A stretch of DNA of 64,000 nt, taken from the NCBI GenBank assembly GCA_030247855.1, contig JAPDRN010000016.1:124001-188000 (forward strand), read 5' to 3'. Within the stretch, counting starts at the first letter, position 1; each line of letters begins with the position of its first letter. Positions 55,096-64,000 of the stretch are shown here, in pieces. The translations under genes and the position numbers were made by a program. This stretch comes from Knufia peltigerae (Eukaryota > Ascomycota > Eurotiomycetes > Chaetothyriales > Trichomeriaceae). Under the pieces are notes generated by a model. That model made no database searches, was not told where the DNA came from, and saw nothing but the letters and a program-made list of their open reading frames with translations.

Positions 55096-58000
55096 ATGCT
55101 CAATCTCTACACCGAGACCGCTTTCGAGGTGACACCGGCGACACAAGCTTCAATCGTCAATCTCCAAATCCCGAGAAAGAATGGCTCCTACAACAAGTCC
55201 AAGTTCTCGGTGAACCGCTCTTCCCACGTCAATACCTCGACCAAGGACGAGAAATCCTTCTCCACTCATATCCTCTCATCCCAAAGTTCGATTTACTTTC
55301 GACAATCAAAGTCATACCCGAGAACATTCCACTGGAAGGTTGTAAACAGCGGGAGAACCTTGGAGATACAATGCGCCGATTTAGCTCGCAGCGAGAGTGA
55401 TTTGAAAGAAGCATATTACACTCTCAGATTTGACCTGCAGGATGAGATCATTCCTCGAGGCGTTGCCTTCGCAGATCTTGACAGCGGCGACGACCTCCAC
55501 GCCTTCGTATGCACAAGCAAGAACGAATTGTTCCACGTCCACCTCCCGACCAGTGCCTTTCGCGATGCGGAAGTCCTTCGTAATGACAACCTCGGCGACT
55601 GGTGCAAACCCGTCGACAGTTCGTCCCTAGACATCAACACTGTCCACCATGTCTGGGCTAGCAGCCCTCTTGAATTCTTCTTGTCTTTCACAAGCGGCAA
55701 AATACAGCGATCCAGTCGACGCTCGGTAGACGGACACTGGAAACATGACATTTACGATGACAAGACTTGGGGTGCGTCGATACGAGGCATCGTCAGCCGC
55801 CGCGGTCTTCAAACTATTGAACACGGTGCGGTATCGCTGGATGCGAGAACAGTCCAGGCTATGGTGACATCGCCGGACAGCAAGTTCCTATTCACGGTCT
55901 GCTTAAATCACAGCCTGAGAGTTTGGAATCTACTGGACGGAAGGATCGTTGCAACGAAAGATCTCCTCGATGCCGCCCGGGACCCGAACGATCGCACTCA
56001 CCTCAATCCCGCAGAGGACGCATTCATACAGATCTTCAAGCTACCGCTTCAGAGAAATCCCGTTCTATTGACTTACACTCCACAAGATGGTGGGCAATTC
56101 AAGTTTTGGGATCTCAAGGGTGGTGCAACGGAAAGCCTCGTCGTGGAAGATCGATGTCCGAATCAGCGCCTGAGTGCTCCTGACCCAGATCCCTCGGGAA
56201 ATACCATTTGGTCGATGGTTGGCTTCAAACTGGACCCCATCTCCGACTTCCAGCCAGCCCGACTGTGGGTTCTATGGCGAAATCACAACTATCACCAACT
56301 ATATCGCTGCACTTTCGACTTTGGGAATCTCACTAGTTCGTGGAAAGCCAACTGGGTCAAATGTGCTGCGAGCTCCTCATCAAAGAATGTGCCGCCTGAT
56401 TTGGTCCGAGGTGATTCAGATGACCCTGCTTCGAAATGGTTGGAGTACTTTTTCTATCCCGGACGCTATACAGATACGGTGCTCGAAACTGCCTTGTCTG
56501 TATTTGAGGAGGCTACGTCTGTCAAACTGACGGCCGCTCAGAGATCGGGCACATTAAGGCATCGAATGTGCAGCATCCTAGCAGCAACGGCGTCCCTTCG
56601 CAAATACGGAGATTCCGACATCGACTACGATCGCTTCGTTACTGACACAGATTCTCAATGGCGGAACTTCTACCGTATTGCAGAAAACATCAACGAGAGC
56701 CGGAATGCCCCCATGGCATTGGCGTACGATACGTTCTGCGACATGGTATGGGTTACAATGGCAGGAAAATGCTGTGCTATCAGGGAATGCAGTATCATCG
56801 AACTGTTACAGCAGAATACAATCGAAGACATTCCCAACTTGGAAGAAGTGGCTGCCCAGGCCTGGACTCATCGTAAGGTCAGTGCAGAAGATGGCGAGCC
56901 GTTCCAGAACCTTGCAATCTTGATGGACGCTTCCAAAAAATTCCGGGAGTCCTTTGCGGCCGATCTTGAATGCGATCTGACAGCCGCTATCGAAGAGGAT
57001 ATGTCTGTGGGGGAAGAATGTATTACACCCACTAGGATATTCGAGATCTATGACGGCGTAGGTTTCAGCGAGGCTATTTCCAATGAAGTGTTTGATCGAC
57101 TCGAAGCTGATCTTCAAGCGATCGGGGGGATGTCGTCGTTGAACAATGAAATGTTCCTGGGTGTGCTAGAACTCTTGGCCAAGAAGACTAAGAGAGCAAA
57201 GACGGCATTGAGGAATACGATCTTTGGAAGCAGCTTGTTTTCAGCCGGTATCCGCGATTACATCTCGTCTCAGCGTCAATTGCTGATGGATCTCCTCGCC
57301 TTGGCCATTTTTGTCGAAGGGGAGCTGAATCAGGAAGATGTCAAAATGACCTCATTCGATGCTTCGGAGCTGTACCACCACCTTGCCCCCTTACTCAGAC
57401 TGTGTGATCGAAATCTTTGGCTCGCATCCCGTTTTCGATACGTTCCCCTGGAGGTTCTGGGCACCGATGGATTACCTAATTCAGCCCGTCAACCATCTAC
57501 ATCGCCCCAAGAAAACCAAAGATCGGTGAGCATCTTTGAGGATACTCTGGGCAAAGCAGTTCGGCCACAGCCAGCCGTCGACAAGCCCCAGGTCTTTTTG
57601 GTCACTGATCAATTGATTGAGATTGATGACTGGGCATCCGGCAAAGACACCATCGAAAACGATGATGGCGTAGTTTACCTCTTGTGCGACCTCCTCAAAC
57701 AGGGTGAAATTGACATAGCCACGGATTTTATGAGGTTTCAACCCTCTACGCCGTGGTCGACTTATGTCAAGGGGAGACTGGCCTTAGCTAGAGGCGAGCA
57801 TCCGATGGCCGCAATATGTTTCAAAAAGGCATCATACGGACTTGCTTGTGGCAAAGCAGTTGGGAACCTTGTGGCCTTGTCTGCTGGACTACTGTCAATT
57901 ATCGAGGCAGAATGCTTCAATAATGGGCTTCCCCTCTACCTACAGCACGTTTCTCAGTTGTTCGAGACTACGCAGGTTTATGATGAATCTTCAAAATTTG

Positions 58001-58830
58001 CGCATCTAGCTCTGCAGGCTCTACAGCCTGACCAGAAGGAGCCCGTGGCCAACTTCAAGACTGAAGTCCTATCTCGATTATTCAACGCAGAACTAAAGTC
58101 ATTCCGGATTCACCATGCGTATGACGCGCTGGCACAATTGACAGATCCCGCATTGCAGAGATCGTCGGTCACCTTACTTGTCAACGCCGTCTTAAACCCA
58201 CGATGCTCCATCTATGATGGTCGAAGTGCGGTTGAAATGATACAGTCACTGCCATGGAACATGCATCCCAGCCTGGCCCGTCATGTCGACCAGCACTTGG
58301 CGTATCTGGCGAAGAAGCAGACTTCGGCCGGGACTGGCTGGTTTACTACTGATGGTGCATTTGACTACCTTGGGATTCTGTATGCGATGCGCGTGGCTCA
58401 GAAAAACTACCGTGGTGCTGTCTCCGTTCTCTATGATCGACTCAAAATGGTACGCCGGTCTGGCAGAATGCGGAACGATCCTCAAGCGACAACGTTGAGG
58501 CATGTCCTATTGTCACTTATCAACATGATGGCCTGCGTAGCCCCGGAAGAAGCGTATATCCTTGCCGATGCGGAGCCGGAGAGCAGAGGACGACTTGATG
58601 CGGAGAAGACCCTGGAGGGCAAAGAGACGAACAAGAAGAGACGACGCATCATTGTCACGTTGGAGGATCTGCGGAAGGAATATCAACAGATTCTCGATCG
58701 ATGCAGTAGAATCGAGCGCGGGGACTTTGATTTTGAAGTCGACGGCGAGAGCGATGAAGACGAGGAAGTTCTTGCCGATCATTCACGACTCAATCTCTCG
58801 TCGCATTTTGGAGATGCCATGGAGTTTTGA
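55096..58830 (+). CDS. nup120: Nucleoporin Nup120/Nup160
   Basis: Intronless gene of 1244 residues, right for the fungal member of the Nup84/Nup107-160 outer-ring complex of the nuclear pore. The N-terminal half (about 1-480) forms a beta-propeller with repeats such as LHAFVCTSKNELFHVHL, SKFLFTVCLNHSLRVWNL and GQFKFWDLKGG; the C-terminal half is an alpha-helical solenoid (KLTAAQRSGTLRHRMCSILA; LYHHLAPLLRLC; ALARGEHPMAAICFKKA). The Nup160 signature TVQAMVTSPDSKFLFTVC is clear. The C-terminus ends in a basic patch (KKRRRIIVTLEDL) and an acidic tail (GESDEDEEV). No frame problems were seen across the 3.7 kb. Confidence 0.93.
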   Translation: MLNLYTETAFEVTPATQASIVNLQIPRKNGSYNKSKFSVNRSSHVNTSTKDEKSFSTHILSSQSSIYFRQSKSYPRTFHWKVVNSGRTLEIQCADLARSESDLKEAYYTLRFDLQDEIIPRGVAFADLDSGDDLHAFVCTSKNELFHVHLPTSAFRDAEVLRNDNLGDWCKPVDSSSLDINTVHHVWASSPLEFFLSFTSGKIQRSSRRSVDGHWKHDIYDDKTWGASIRGIVSRRGLQTIEHGAVSLDARTVQAMVTSPDSKFLFTVCLNHSLRVWNLLDGRIVATKDLLDAARDPNDRTHLNPAEDAFIQIFKLPLQRNPVLLTYTPQDGGQFKFWDLKGGATESLVVEDRCPNQRLSAPDPDPSGNTIWSMVGFKLDPISDFQPARLWVLWRNHNYHQLYRCTFDFGNLTSSWKANWVKCAASSSSKNVPPDLVRGDSDDPASKWLEYFFYPGRYTDTVLETALSVFEEATSVKLTAAQRSGTLRHRMCSILAATASLRKYGDSDIDYDRFVTDTDSQWRNFYRIAENINESRNAPMALAYDTFCDMVWVTMAGKCCAIRECSIIELLQQNTIEDIPNLEEVAAQAWTHRKVSAEDGEPFQNLAILMDASKKFRESFAADLECDLTAAIEEDMSVGEECITPTRIFEIYDGVGFSEAISNEVFDRLEADLQAIGGMSSLNNEMFLGVLELLAKKTKRAKTALRNTIFGSSLFSAGIRDYISSQRQLLMDLLALAIFVEGELNQEDVKMTSFDASELYHHLAPLLRLCDRNLWLASRFRYVPLEVLGTDGLPNSARQPSTSPQENQRSVSIFEDTLGKAVRPQPAVDKPQVFLVTDQLIEIDDWASGKDTIENDDGVVYLLCDLLKQGEIDIATDFMRFQPSTPWSTYVKGRLALARGEHPMAAICFKKASYGLACGKAVGNLVALSAGLLSIIEAECFNNGLPLYLQHVSQLFETTQVYDESSKFAHLALQALQPDQKEPVANFKTEVLSRLFNAELKSFRIHHAYDALAQLTDPALQRSSVTLLVNAVLNPRCSIYDGRSAVEMIQSLPWNMHPSLARHVDQHLAYLAKKQTSAGTGWFTTDGAFDYLGILYAMRVAQKNYRGAVSVLYDRLKMVRRSGRMRNDPQATTLRHVLLSLINMMACVAPEEAYILADAEPESRGRLDAEKTLEGKETNKKRRRIIVTLEDLRKEYQQILDRCSRIERGDFDFEVDGESDEDEEVLADHSRLNLSSHFGDAMEF

Positions 58831-59140
58831 GACGCGTTGCCCATTATCGACCAAGGCAGGGAAGTAGTTTACTGGTTATTCCGAGCTAAGAGGGACGAAC
58901 ACAGGTATTGTCAAATGAAATGGAATGGATGGGGCTGTATATCAAAAAAAAGATGTCCAAATTATTTAGCGAGGGAGTTTTGCGGACCTTGTTCAAACAG
59001 CCATCATAGGTAGAGACACGGAGCACGCAAGCAACCAATCAAGCAATCAAAGATGTGAGTTGAAAACGACCACATTGTCCAAGCAATGCCAATCTCAACC
59101 AGACTGATAAACACCACGTTCAGTCCGTCAAGTGGACTTG
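58831..59140 (+). other. Intergenic between convergent genes
   Basis: 310 bases between two stops; A-rich tract near 58945-58955. Nothing else recognised. Confidence 0.35.
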
Positions 59141-60405
59141 TCACGCGGCGACCTTTGTCGACGATGTTGGTGGTGGTGCTGCAGCACCGACAGCAGTAGA
59201 AATGATTGACTCTGTGTTTTTATCGTTCAGCAAGGTGTTGTCGTTATACCAGTTCATCAGCATCTCGACGGAAATGTCATTGCCGCCACAGACGACGATG
59301 ACCACTTTGCTGGATCTGTCCAGGGTCTTTTTGCGTCCGAGGACTTTTTGTAGAAGGCCATCGTAACATAAAGGGACGTTGACCCCAACGGTGAGTTCGA
59401 CCATCATCCTTTCGTGTTCGGCCAGCAGACAGCAACCCCTGGCGGCTTCCGTGTCGGGGAGCACCAGGCTGGTGACGTTGGGTCGCCTCGACGCGTACTC
59501 GAACGCTTTTTCCGAAACCCTGACGACCCCCAAACTCGTGGCTTGGGAAGTGATGCGAGGCAGCGTCACCAGCCGCCCGGCCCTGAGTGACCGGTTGAGG
59601 GAATCGGCCCCCTCGGTCTCCATGGCCAGGACCTGCACGTCGTCCTGCCAGCGGTTCTGGTCCAGAACCTGCACGATGCCGTTGAGCAAACCACCGCCGC
59701 CGACGCTGCACACGACGACGTCCGGTCTGTGACCCCCCAACTGCAAGGCGATCTCGCTCATGACGGTCGAGTTGCCTTCCCACACGTCCGGGTGGTCGAA
59801 GGGCGGCACGAACACACCCGTGGGGTCCGACGGCAACAGGACCGTCTCGATGTGACGCTGGGCTTCGGCGATGCTGGCTCCGTGTTGGATCACCTCGGTG
59901 GCCCCCATGTCCCGCAGTTTCCTCACCATGGCGGGCTTCGCCGTTTTCGGGATCACCACGGTCGCCGGTAGACCTATCGACTTGGCCGCGTGGACGCATG
60001 CGATTCCCGCGTTCCCCCCCGAGGCAGCGTAAAAGTGTACAGGTTGTCCCTGGCGTTCAGCGGCACGCCGGAGTATGTAATTTCCAATGCCTCTCGATTT
60101 AAAGGACCCGGAAGGTTGAAGGTTGTCGAGTTTGAGAAAGACTCTGCTTCTACGATTTAGAACAAGGGAAAAGTCATGAGAGAGTGGGCAAGTAGCCAAG
60201 ACAGGATGAGGACGAAGGAGGAGGAGGGGGAAGGAGGAGGAATAAGGAAGAGACAAATGAGACTGATGTGCGCCGGGGTGTAGTGTGTATTGGAAATGGG
60301 CATTGCCCAAAGTCGAACGACATACCACTCTGCCGCTTCCGAAAGAGCCCTACTCTCGATCAACGGAGTGGTCACCCAGGGTTGTGTTATTACACCTTGA
60401 TCCAT
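59141..60405 (-). CDS. L-serine/threonine dehydratase (PLP fold type II)
   Basis: 361 residues in two exons, 60326-60405 and 59141-60146. It deaminates L-serine (or threonine) to pyruvate (or 2-oxobutyrate). The first exon MDQGVITQPWVTTPLIESRA joins across the intron to CRVFLKLDNLQPSGSFKSRG, where Lys43 binds PLP. Also seen: the ASGGNAG substrate loop, VPPFDHPDVWEGNST, the phosphate loop SVGGGGLLNG, and VVCGGNDIS near the C-terminus. The intron is long (60147-60325, 179 bases) and contains a GGA/GAG-rich tract on the plus strand at about 60209-60255. A longer open frame runs into the intron up to 60328; I prefer the spliced model because it restores the conserved N-terminus. The second exon is GC-rich. 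Confidence 0.92.
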
Positions 60406-61420
60406 TTTTCCCCCGTCTTATCGTCTGTTGATGTCCTGGATATTGGGATTGGAATTGAAATTGCCGCAAAGGTTAGACGAAAACGTCGATTCAACACTTG
60501 ATACGGGGATGGACGGTTTATGAAGCTGACACAAGAGAGAACAAAGAAGAGAACAAGACAACAAGTCACAACACAAGGACGAGGGAGAAGAGTTTGGTTG
60601 ACAGATATATGTATCCGGTCTGGATGGAGCCAGAGCACTTGCTTGCTTCGTCTCTTCTTCTTGTCAGCGCTGGGAAGCATGGGGATGACATGCTCGAGCT
60701 CGTGGAATGGAATACCACGGCGAGTCTGCCCGTCAATGACCAGGGGAGGAAGGGAGGGGCGAGGGTGTCGGAAGGTTCAACCATCCTCGTGTACGCCCTT
60801 TGCTATGCTCAGTCGGTTGGCCATGTTGAAACCTCATGAGGTCAATCGATCCCAGATCCTGGATTTCCTCGTTCGCCTCGTCGTGGTTGAGGTGGTTTGG
60901 TTTTGGCATTGGGTAAATTTTATATGTTTACGAAAATCAGAAGGCCGAACGGGCATCTTTCCGCCCTCCGCGATGCAAGCGGAACGATATTTCCCCGCAT
61001 ATTTTTACTACCTCATTTTGTATCGGGTTATGCTCATCACCGATCACTTGGTACCTTATTCTCCCCCTCCCATTCTTTATGACTATCAAGGATCTACTCC
61101 GTGCTCTGCCCGGTACAGTCAAATATGTAACACTGTACCAACCTTGAGGTCATGGACGTCCGGAGTATGGAATGCGGAATCCGAAACTCCCAGGATTACA
61201 ACACTTAGGACCCCCATGCCGAGTTGAGTATATTCTCTCGTCGTACTTCCCTACACCTGAGTGCCCGGTTCCTTACCCTTGTAAGAACCTGCTCGTTGAC
61301 GTTCCAAACGATACCTGATGGATTTACCGTGCTATTTTGTCTCGCCGTGACGGATGGAAGCAGTCATGTACAAAGTATATATCGAAAACGCTGCCAAAAA
61401 CAAAACAAGAGAAAAAAAAA
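60406..61420 (+). other. Intergenic
   Basis: 1.0 kb upstream of the serine dehydratase and downstream of the flavoenzyme gene. Several open frames exist but none looks protein-like. Nothing recognised. Confidence 0.4.
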
Positions 61421-62818
61421 CTACAGCTTTGATGTGCCAATCAGATCCTTCATCTCCCACCTAGGGTAGTCCGGGTTGCGAGACGAGTCGGGCCTCTCTC
61501 GGTCCCAGGCCCATTTCTCCGTGAGTTCGGGGGACAAGGTCCCCTCGAGCATCTGGACGATGTACTTGCCGAGCACGGGGAAGAATTTGAAACCGTGGAA
61601 GTTGCCGCACGTGGCGACGTACAGTCCCTCGGCCGCGGCGTGGGGGGAGATGATGAAGTCGGCGCTGGTGGTGAAGGCGTCCCTGGAATAATAGGTTTCC
61701 TGTCAGTTTTTTCCTTTTTTTTCAATTCTCTCGAATCGTCCGGGACAGGACTGTTCGACTTACCAACAAATTCGATGTTTCTCCATCTTCCACGTGGCCC
61801 CCTTCTTCCCGTAAAAGACGTGGTTGGCATGGTTGATGTCCTCCTTCAGGCGCCCCGACACCTTCCACTGGGCGTAGTCGGGCTCGGCCGGTGGCGCGGA
61901 CAGCAGTCGACCGGGCAAGACCTCCCGTTTGTTTGTGAATATCGTCTGGCCCCACCACTTGAGCTCCTTGTCCTTGGTGGGTGGCAGGCTGCCTATGAAG
62001 GGCCCCTGTTCGGCCGTGTACCCTTGCACGCCGACGGGCATGGACTTGAACCGCCCGTAGGACTCGTCGTCGAGGGTCGTCATGCCCGTCGTGATGCCAC
62101 CGGCCACGATCCTCGTCCCCGCCGACAGTTTGTCGTTGCGGGTGCTGTCGGCGCTCAGCTCGAGCAACTTGGGGGTGTAGGCGCCCGTGCAGAGGAGGAC
62201 GTGAGAGGCGGTGAGCACGTCTCCGGCGGTCGTCTTCACGCCCGTACATTTGCCGCCTTGTCGTGCGTCCACCAAGACCGTCTCGACCTCGCCCGTCACG
62301 TACTTGACCCCCAGGCGGAGGGCCTCCTTCGTGACGGCGATCAGGCAGTCACCCGCGGCGGCCCACCCGCTGGTCTTGTTGACCAACACCTCCTTGACGC
62401 CGGTGTAGTCGGCGTCCTCGAAGAGCCCGCCGTACAGCCTCCGGGCCTCGTCGACGGGGACCGCGGCCAGGTCCGCCCTCCGGCCCAACTTCTTGTAGTT
62501 GTCCAGGACCTCCTGGGCGTAGTCGGACCGACACATCCAGTAGATGCCCGTCTGGTGGAAGTACGGCTTCCACAGGGGGTCCGACTGGAAAACGTCCTGA
62601 GCCTCCAGAGCCAGTCGACAGTAGACGATGTCGTCGTAGTCGGCACGGACGACCTTGTTCCAGTCCCAAGAGGCGGCGACCCGAGACTCGGCGTCGTAGG
62701 CGTCCCGGTCGACGATGGTTATCGACGCATCCGGGTACTTTTTGATCAGGTGGTATGCCGTCGAGACACCAAACACGCCGGCACCGACGATGAGATATGA
62801 GTTTTTGCCGTCGGGCAT
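61421..62818 (-). CDS. Peroxisomal FAD amine oxidase, saccharopine/fructosyl-amino-acid oxidase type
   Basis: 438 residues in two exons, 61764-62818 and 61421-61682 (81-base intron). Member of the DAO/MSOX family, oxidising a secondary amine with release of hydrogen peroxide. Seen: FAD motif YLIVGAGVFGVSTAYHL; VAASWDWNKVVRADYDD, typical of the saccharopine/fructosyl-amine group; HRICWDAFT with Cys351 placed where the family links FAD covalently; and LYVATCGNFHGFKFFPVLGK. The protein ends in Ser-Lys-Leu, a peroxisomal targeting signal, consistent with the peroxide product. The start at 62818 sits seven codons before the FAD motif. The gene is strongly GC-rich, which keeps a 401-codon frame open on the opposite strand. 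Substrate (saccharopine, pipecolate, Amadori compound) is not decided. Confidence 0.92.
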
Positions 62819-64000
62819 GTTGACGATGTTTTGGGTCCTGCTGAAAAAATCGGTTTGCTGATAAAAGGTAAGTTCTGAAAGCTGAACAAATCCAATACAA
62901 TCCAACTCGAGACGTGTGTTTTTTCTTATTTGTATGGTTTATAGTATGGATACGATCAGATCTCTCAGTGAAAGTATGCCATTCTCGGAAATAAGCTGCT
63001 ACAGTACTGGAGTGAGGGTATCTTTTTTGGCCACAGATCAAACGGTGTGGGTACGGAGTAATGAGGACGGTCGGATGTGGCAGGGCGGGCGGCGGAGTGA
63101 ATGGCAGCATCCAAAGAAAGGCCTGGAACATATTACGAGTTCTACTTGTACTCCTAAGGCATGTACCTCCTACTGTAGTCTATCCAGCCCCGAATCAATG
63201 CCGCTCTCATACCACCCACCCACCCATCAACAACAGCAACAAGCACGTACAAACTACTGTACAACTACGGAGTAATGTAACCGATATGACAACCACACAC
63301 ACATATTGACTACTCCGGTACAATATCCGTCACTCGATTCGTTATCTACAGTTTTTCGCTTGAATTACGGAGTCTTGGGATGTGGTGGTGGCCAGAGCTT
63401 TGAATCAGGCAAAGGGAGTAAGTAAAGAAGGCAATTGCGGGGAATGTCAAAAAGGCGAAGAGAGATAGACGGTCATTATACCCATTTTCAGACAATGCAT
63501 CCTGCTCTACCACAAGCTCTATTCTTTTTTTTGATCTTTGCTCGTACGAGGAGACAAATCCGTAGAGTTCCGCCCAATCGCTTCCATGGATCTCCCTTTC
63601 ATTCTCATTACGCAGCAGGTACTACGTGTTATCAAGACAAGACATTTTTGACGAGGATACTCCCCTTTTTTGACTCCTTGACGCTTGGGTGGCTGGCTGC
63701 TGATCGTCACCGCCTCCCCCTTGTCACAAGGCGGCGGCTTCTTATCTACAGATTTACTGAACAGACTTACTGTTCCACATAGTTGTCATCAAATCTTTGT
63801 TGTCCAGAACGTTGGGGCTCTGCATCCAACTTCTCTTTTCTTTTCTTTTCGTTTCTTTCCTTCGGTTGCGGTTGCGAAGATCTTCGTGGCGGGCAAAACC
63901 TACCTGCACAGTTGCACTTACTCGCAAAAAGGGTGGATGATGGGGTGCCGGCCGGTTTCTTACTCACAGCCCGACAACAGATCGTAGTCGTAACCTACCT
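62819..64000 (+). other. Terminal intergenic region
   Basis: 1.18 kb to the window end with no gene recognised. It holds two exact TACGGAGTA copies (63052-63060 and 63266-63274) and near-copies at 63310 and 63366. Confidence 0.45.

Noticed and set aside
59277..59999. 240-codon minus-strand frame inside the serine dehydratase
   Set aside because: Arg/Gly-rich shadow in another frame of the same strand; the PLP enzyme frame is unambiguous.
61595..62800. 401-codon open frame on the plus strand opposite the amine oxidase
   Set aside because: It is the mirror of a GC-rich coding exon; composition is Gly/Val/Arg/Asp-repetitive with no domain, while the minus strand encodes a clear family.
1..64000. 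Transposon, CRISPR or viral insertions
   Set aside because: No terminal repeats, transposase, reverse transcriptase, integrase or repeat-spacer arrays were seen on either strand.

Overview
The window is a stretch of nuclear DNA from a filamentous ascomycete (Pezizomycotina). Most genes carry short spliceosomal introns (about 49 to 112 bases, GTRNGT donors, YAG acceptors), and the families are typical of that group: several fungal transcription factors with the fungus-specific middle domain, a Gemin2-like protein that budding yeasts lack, and Ku80, Vam7 and Nup120/160. I cannot name the genus; a eurotiomycete such as a black yeast is only a guess. I recognised no tRNA, rRNA, CRISPR array or intact transposon.

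Layout. Positions 1-15055 are accessory in character: the 3' part of an AMP-forming acyl-CoA synthetase, a Zn2Cys6 regulator, an alpha-glucoside-type sugar transporter, a C2H2 plus fungal-domain regulator, an O-methyltransferase, a two-barrel ABM/EthD-like protein, a salicylate-hydroxylase-type FAD monooxygenase and a zinc alcohol dehydrogenase. Together they look like a small aromatic-compound pathway with its own regulators. A CoA-disulfide-reductase/rhodanese fusion, an aspartic protease without an obvious signal peptide, a GC-rich DUF1223 protein and an 812-residue membrane protein of unknown role follow (15.7-25.3 kb).

From 26.4 to 40.6 kb the genes are mostly housekeeping: TMEM205-like protein, Ku80, Vam7 SNARE, an alpha/beta hydrolase, cytosolic aspartyl-tRNA synthetase, an NTF2-like protein, a cysteine-rich single-pass surface protein, Gemin2-like protein and an Ayr1-like short-chain reductase.

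From 41.7 to 52.4 kb lies the most interesting group: a nirA-type Zn2Cys6 regulator, a nitrilase with a full Glu/Lys/Cys triad, a second Zn2Cys6 regulator whose zinc finger seems frame-broken, and a haem-containing aldoxime-dehydratase-like protein. In the known aldoxime-nitrile route the dehydratase makes a nitrile and the nitrilase turns it into an acid, so this looks like a regulated fungal aldoxime/nitrile module. A caspase-like protease is next to it, with 22-base repeats in its upstream region. The window ends with Nup120/160, a serine dehydratase and a peroxisomal (SKL) amine-oxidase-type flavoenzyme. Exon limits given in the entries were deduced by eye from splice signals and reading frame; where a joined length divides by three this is a consistency check, not proof.
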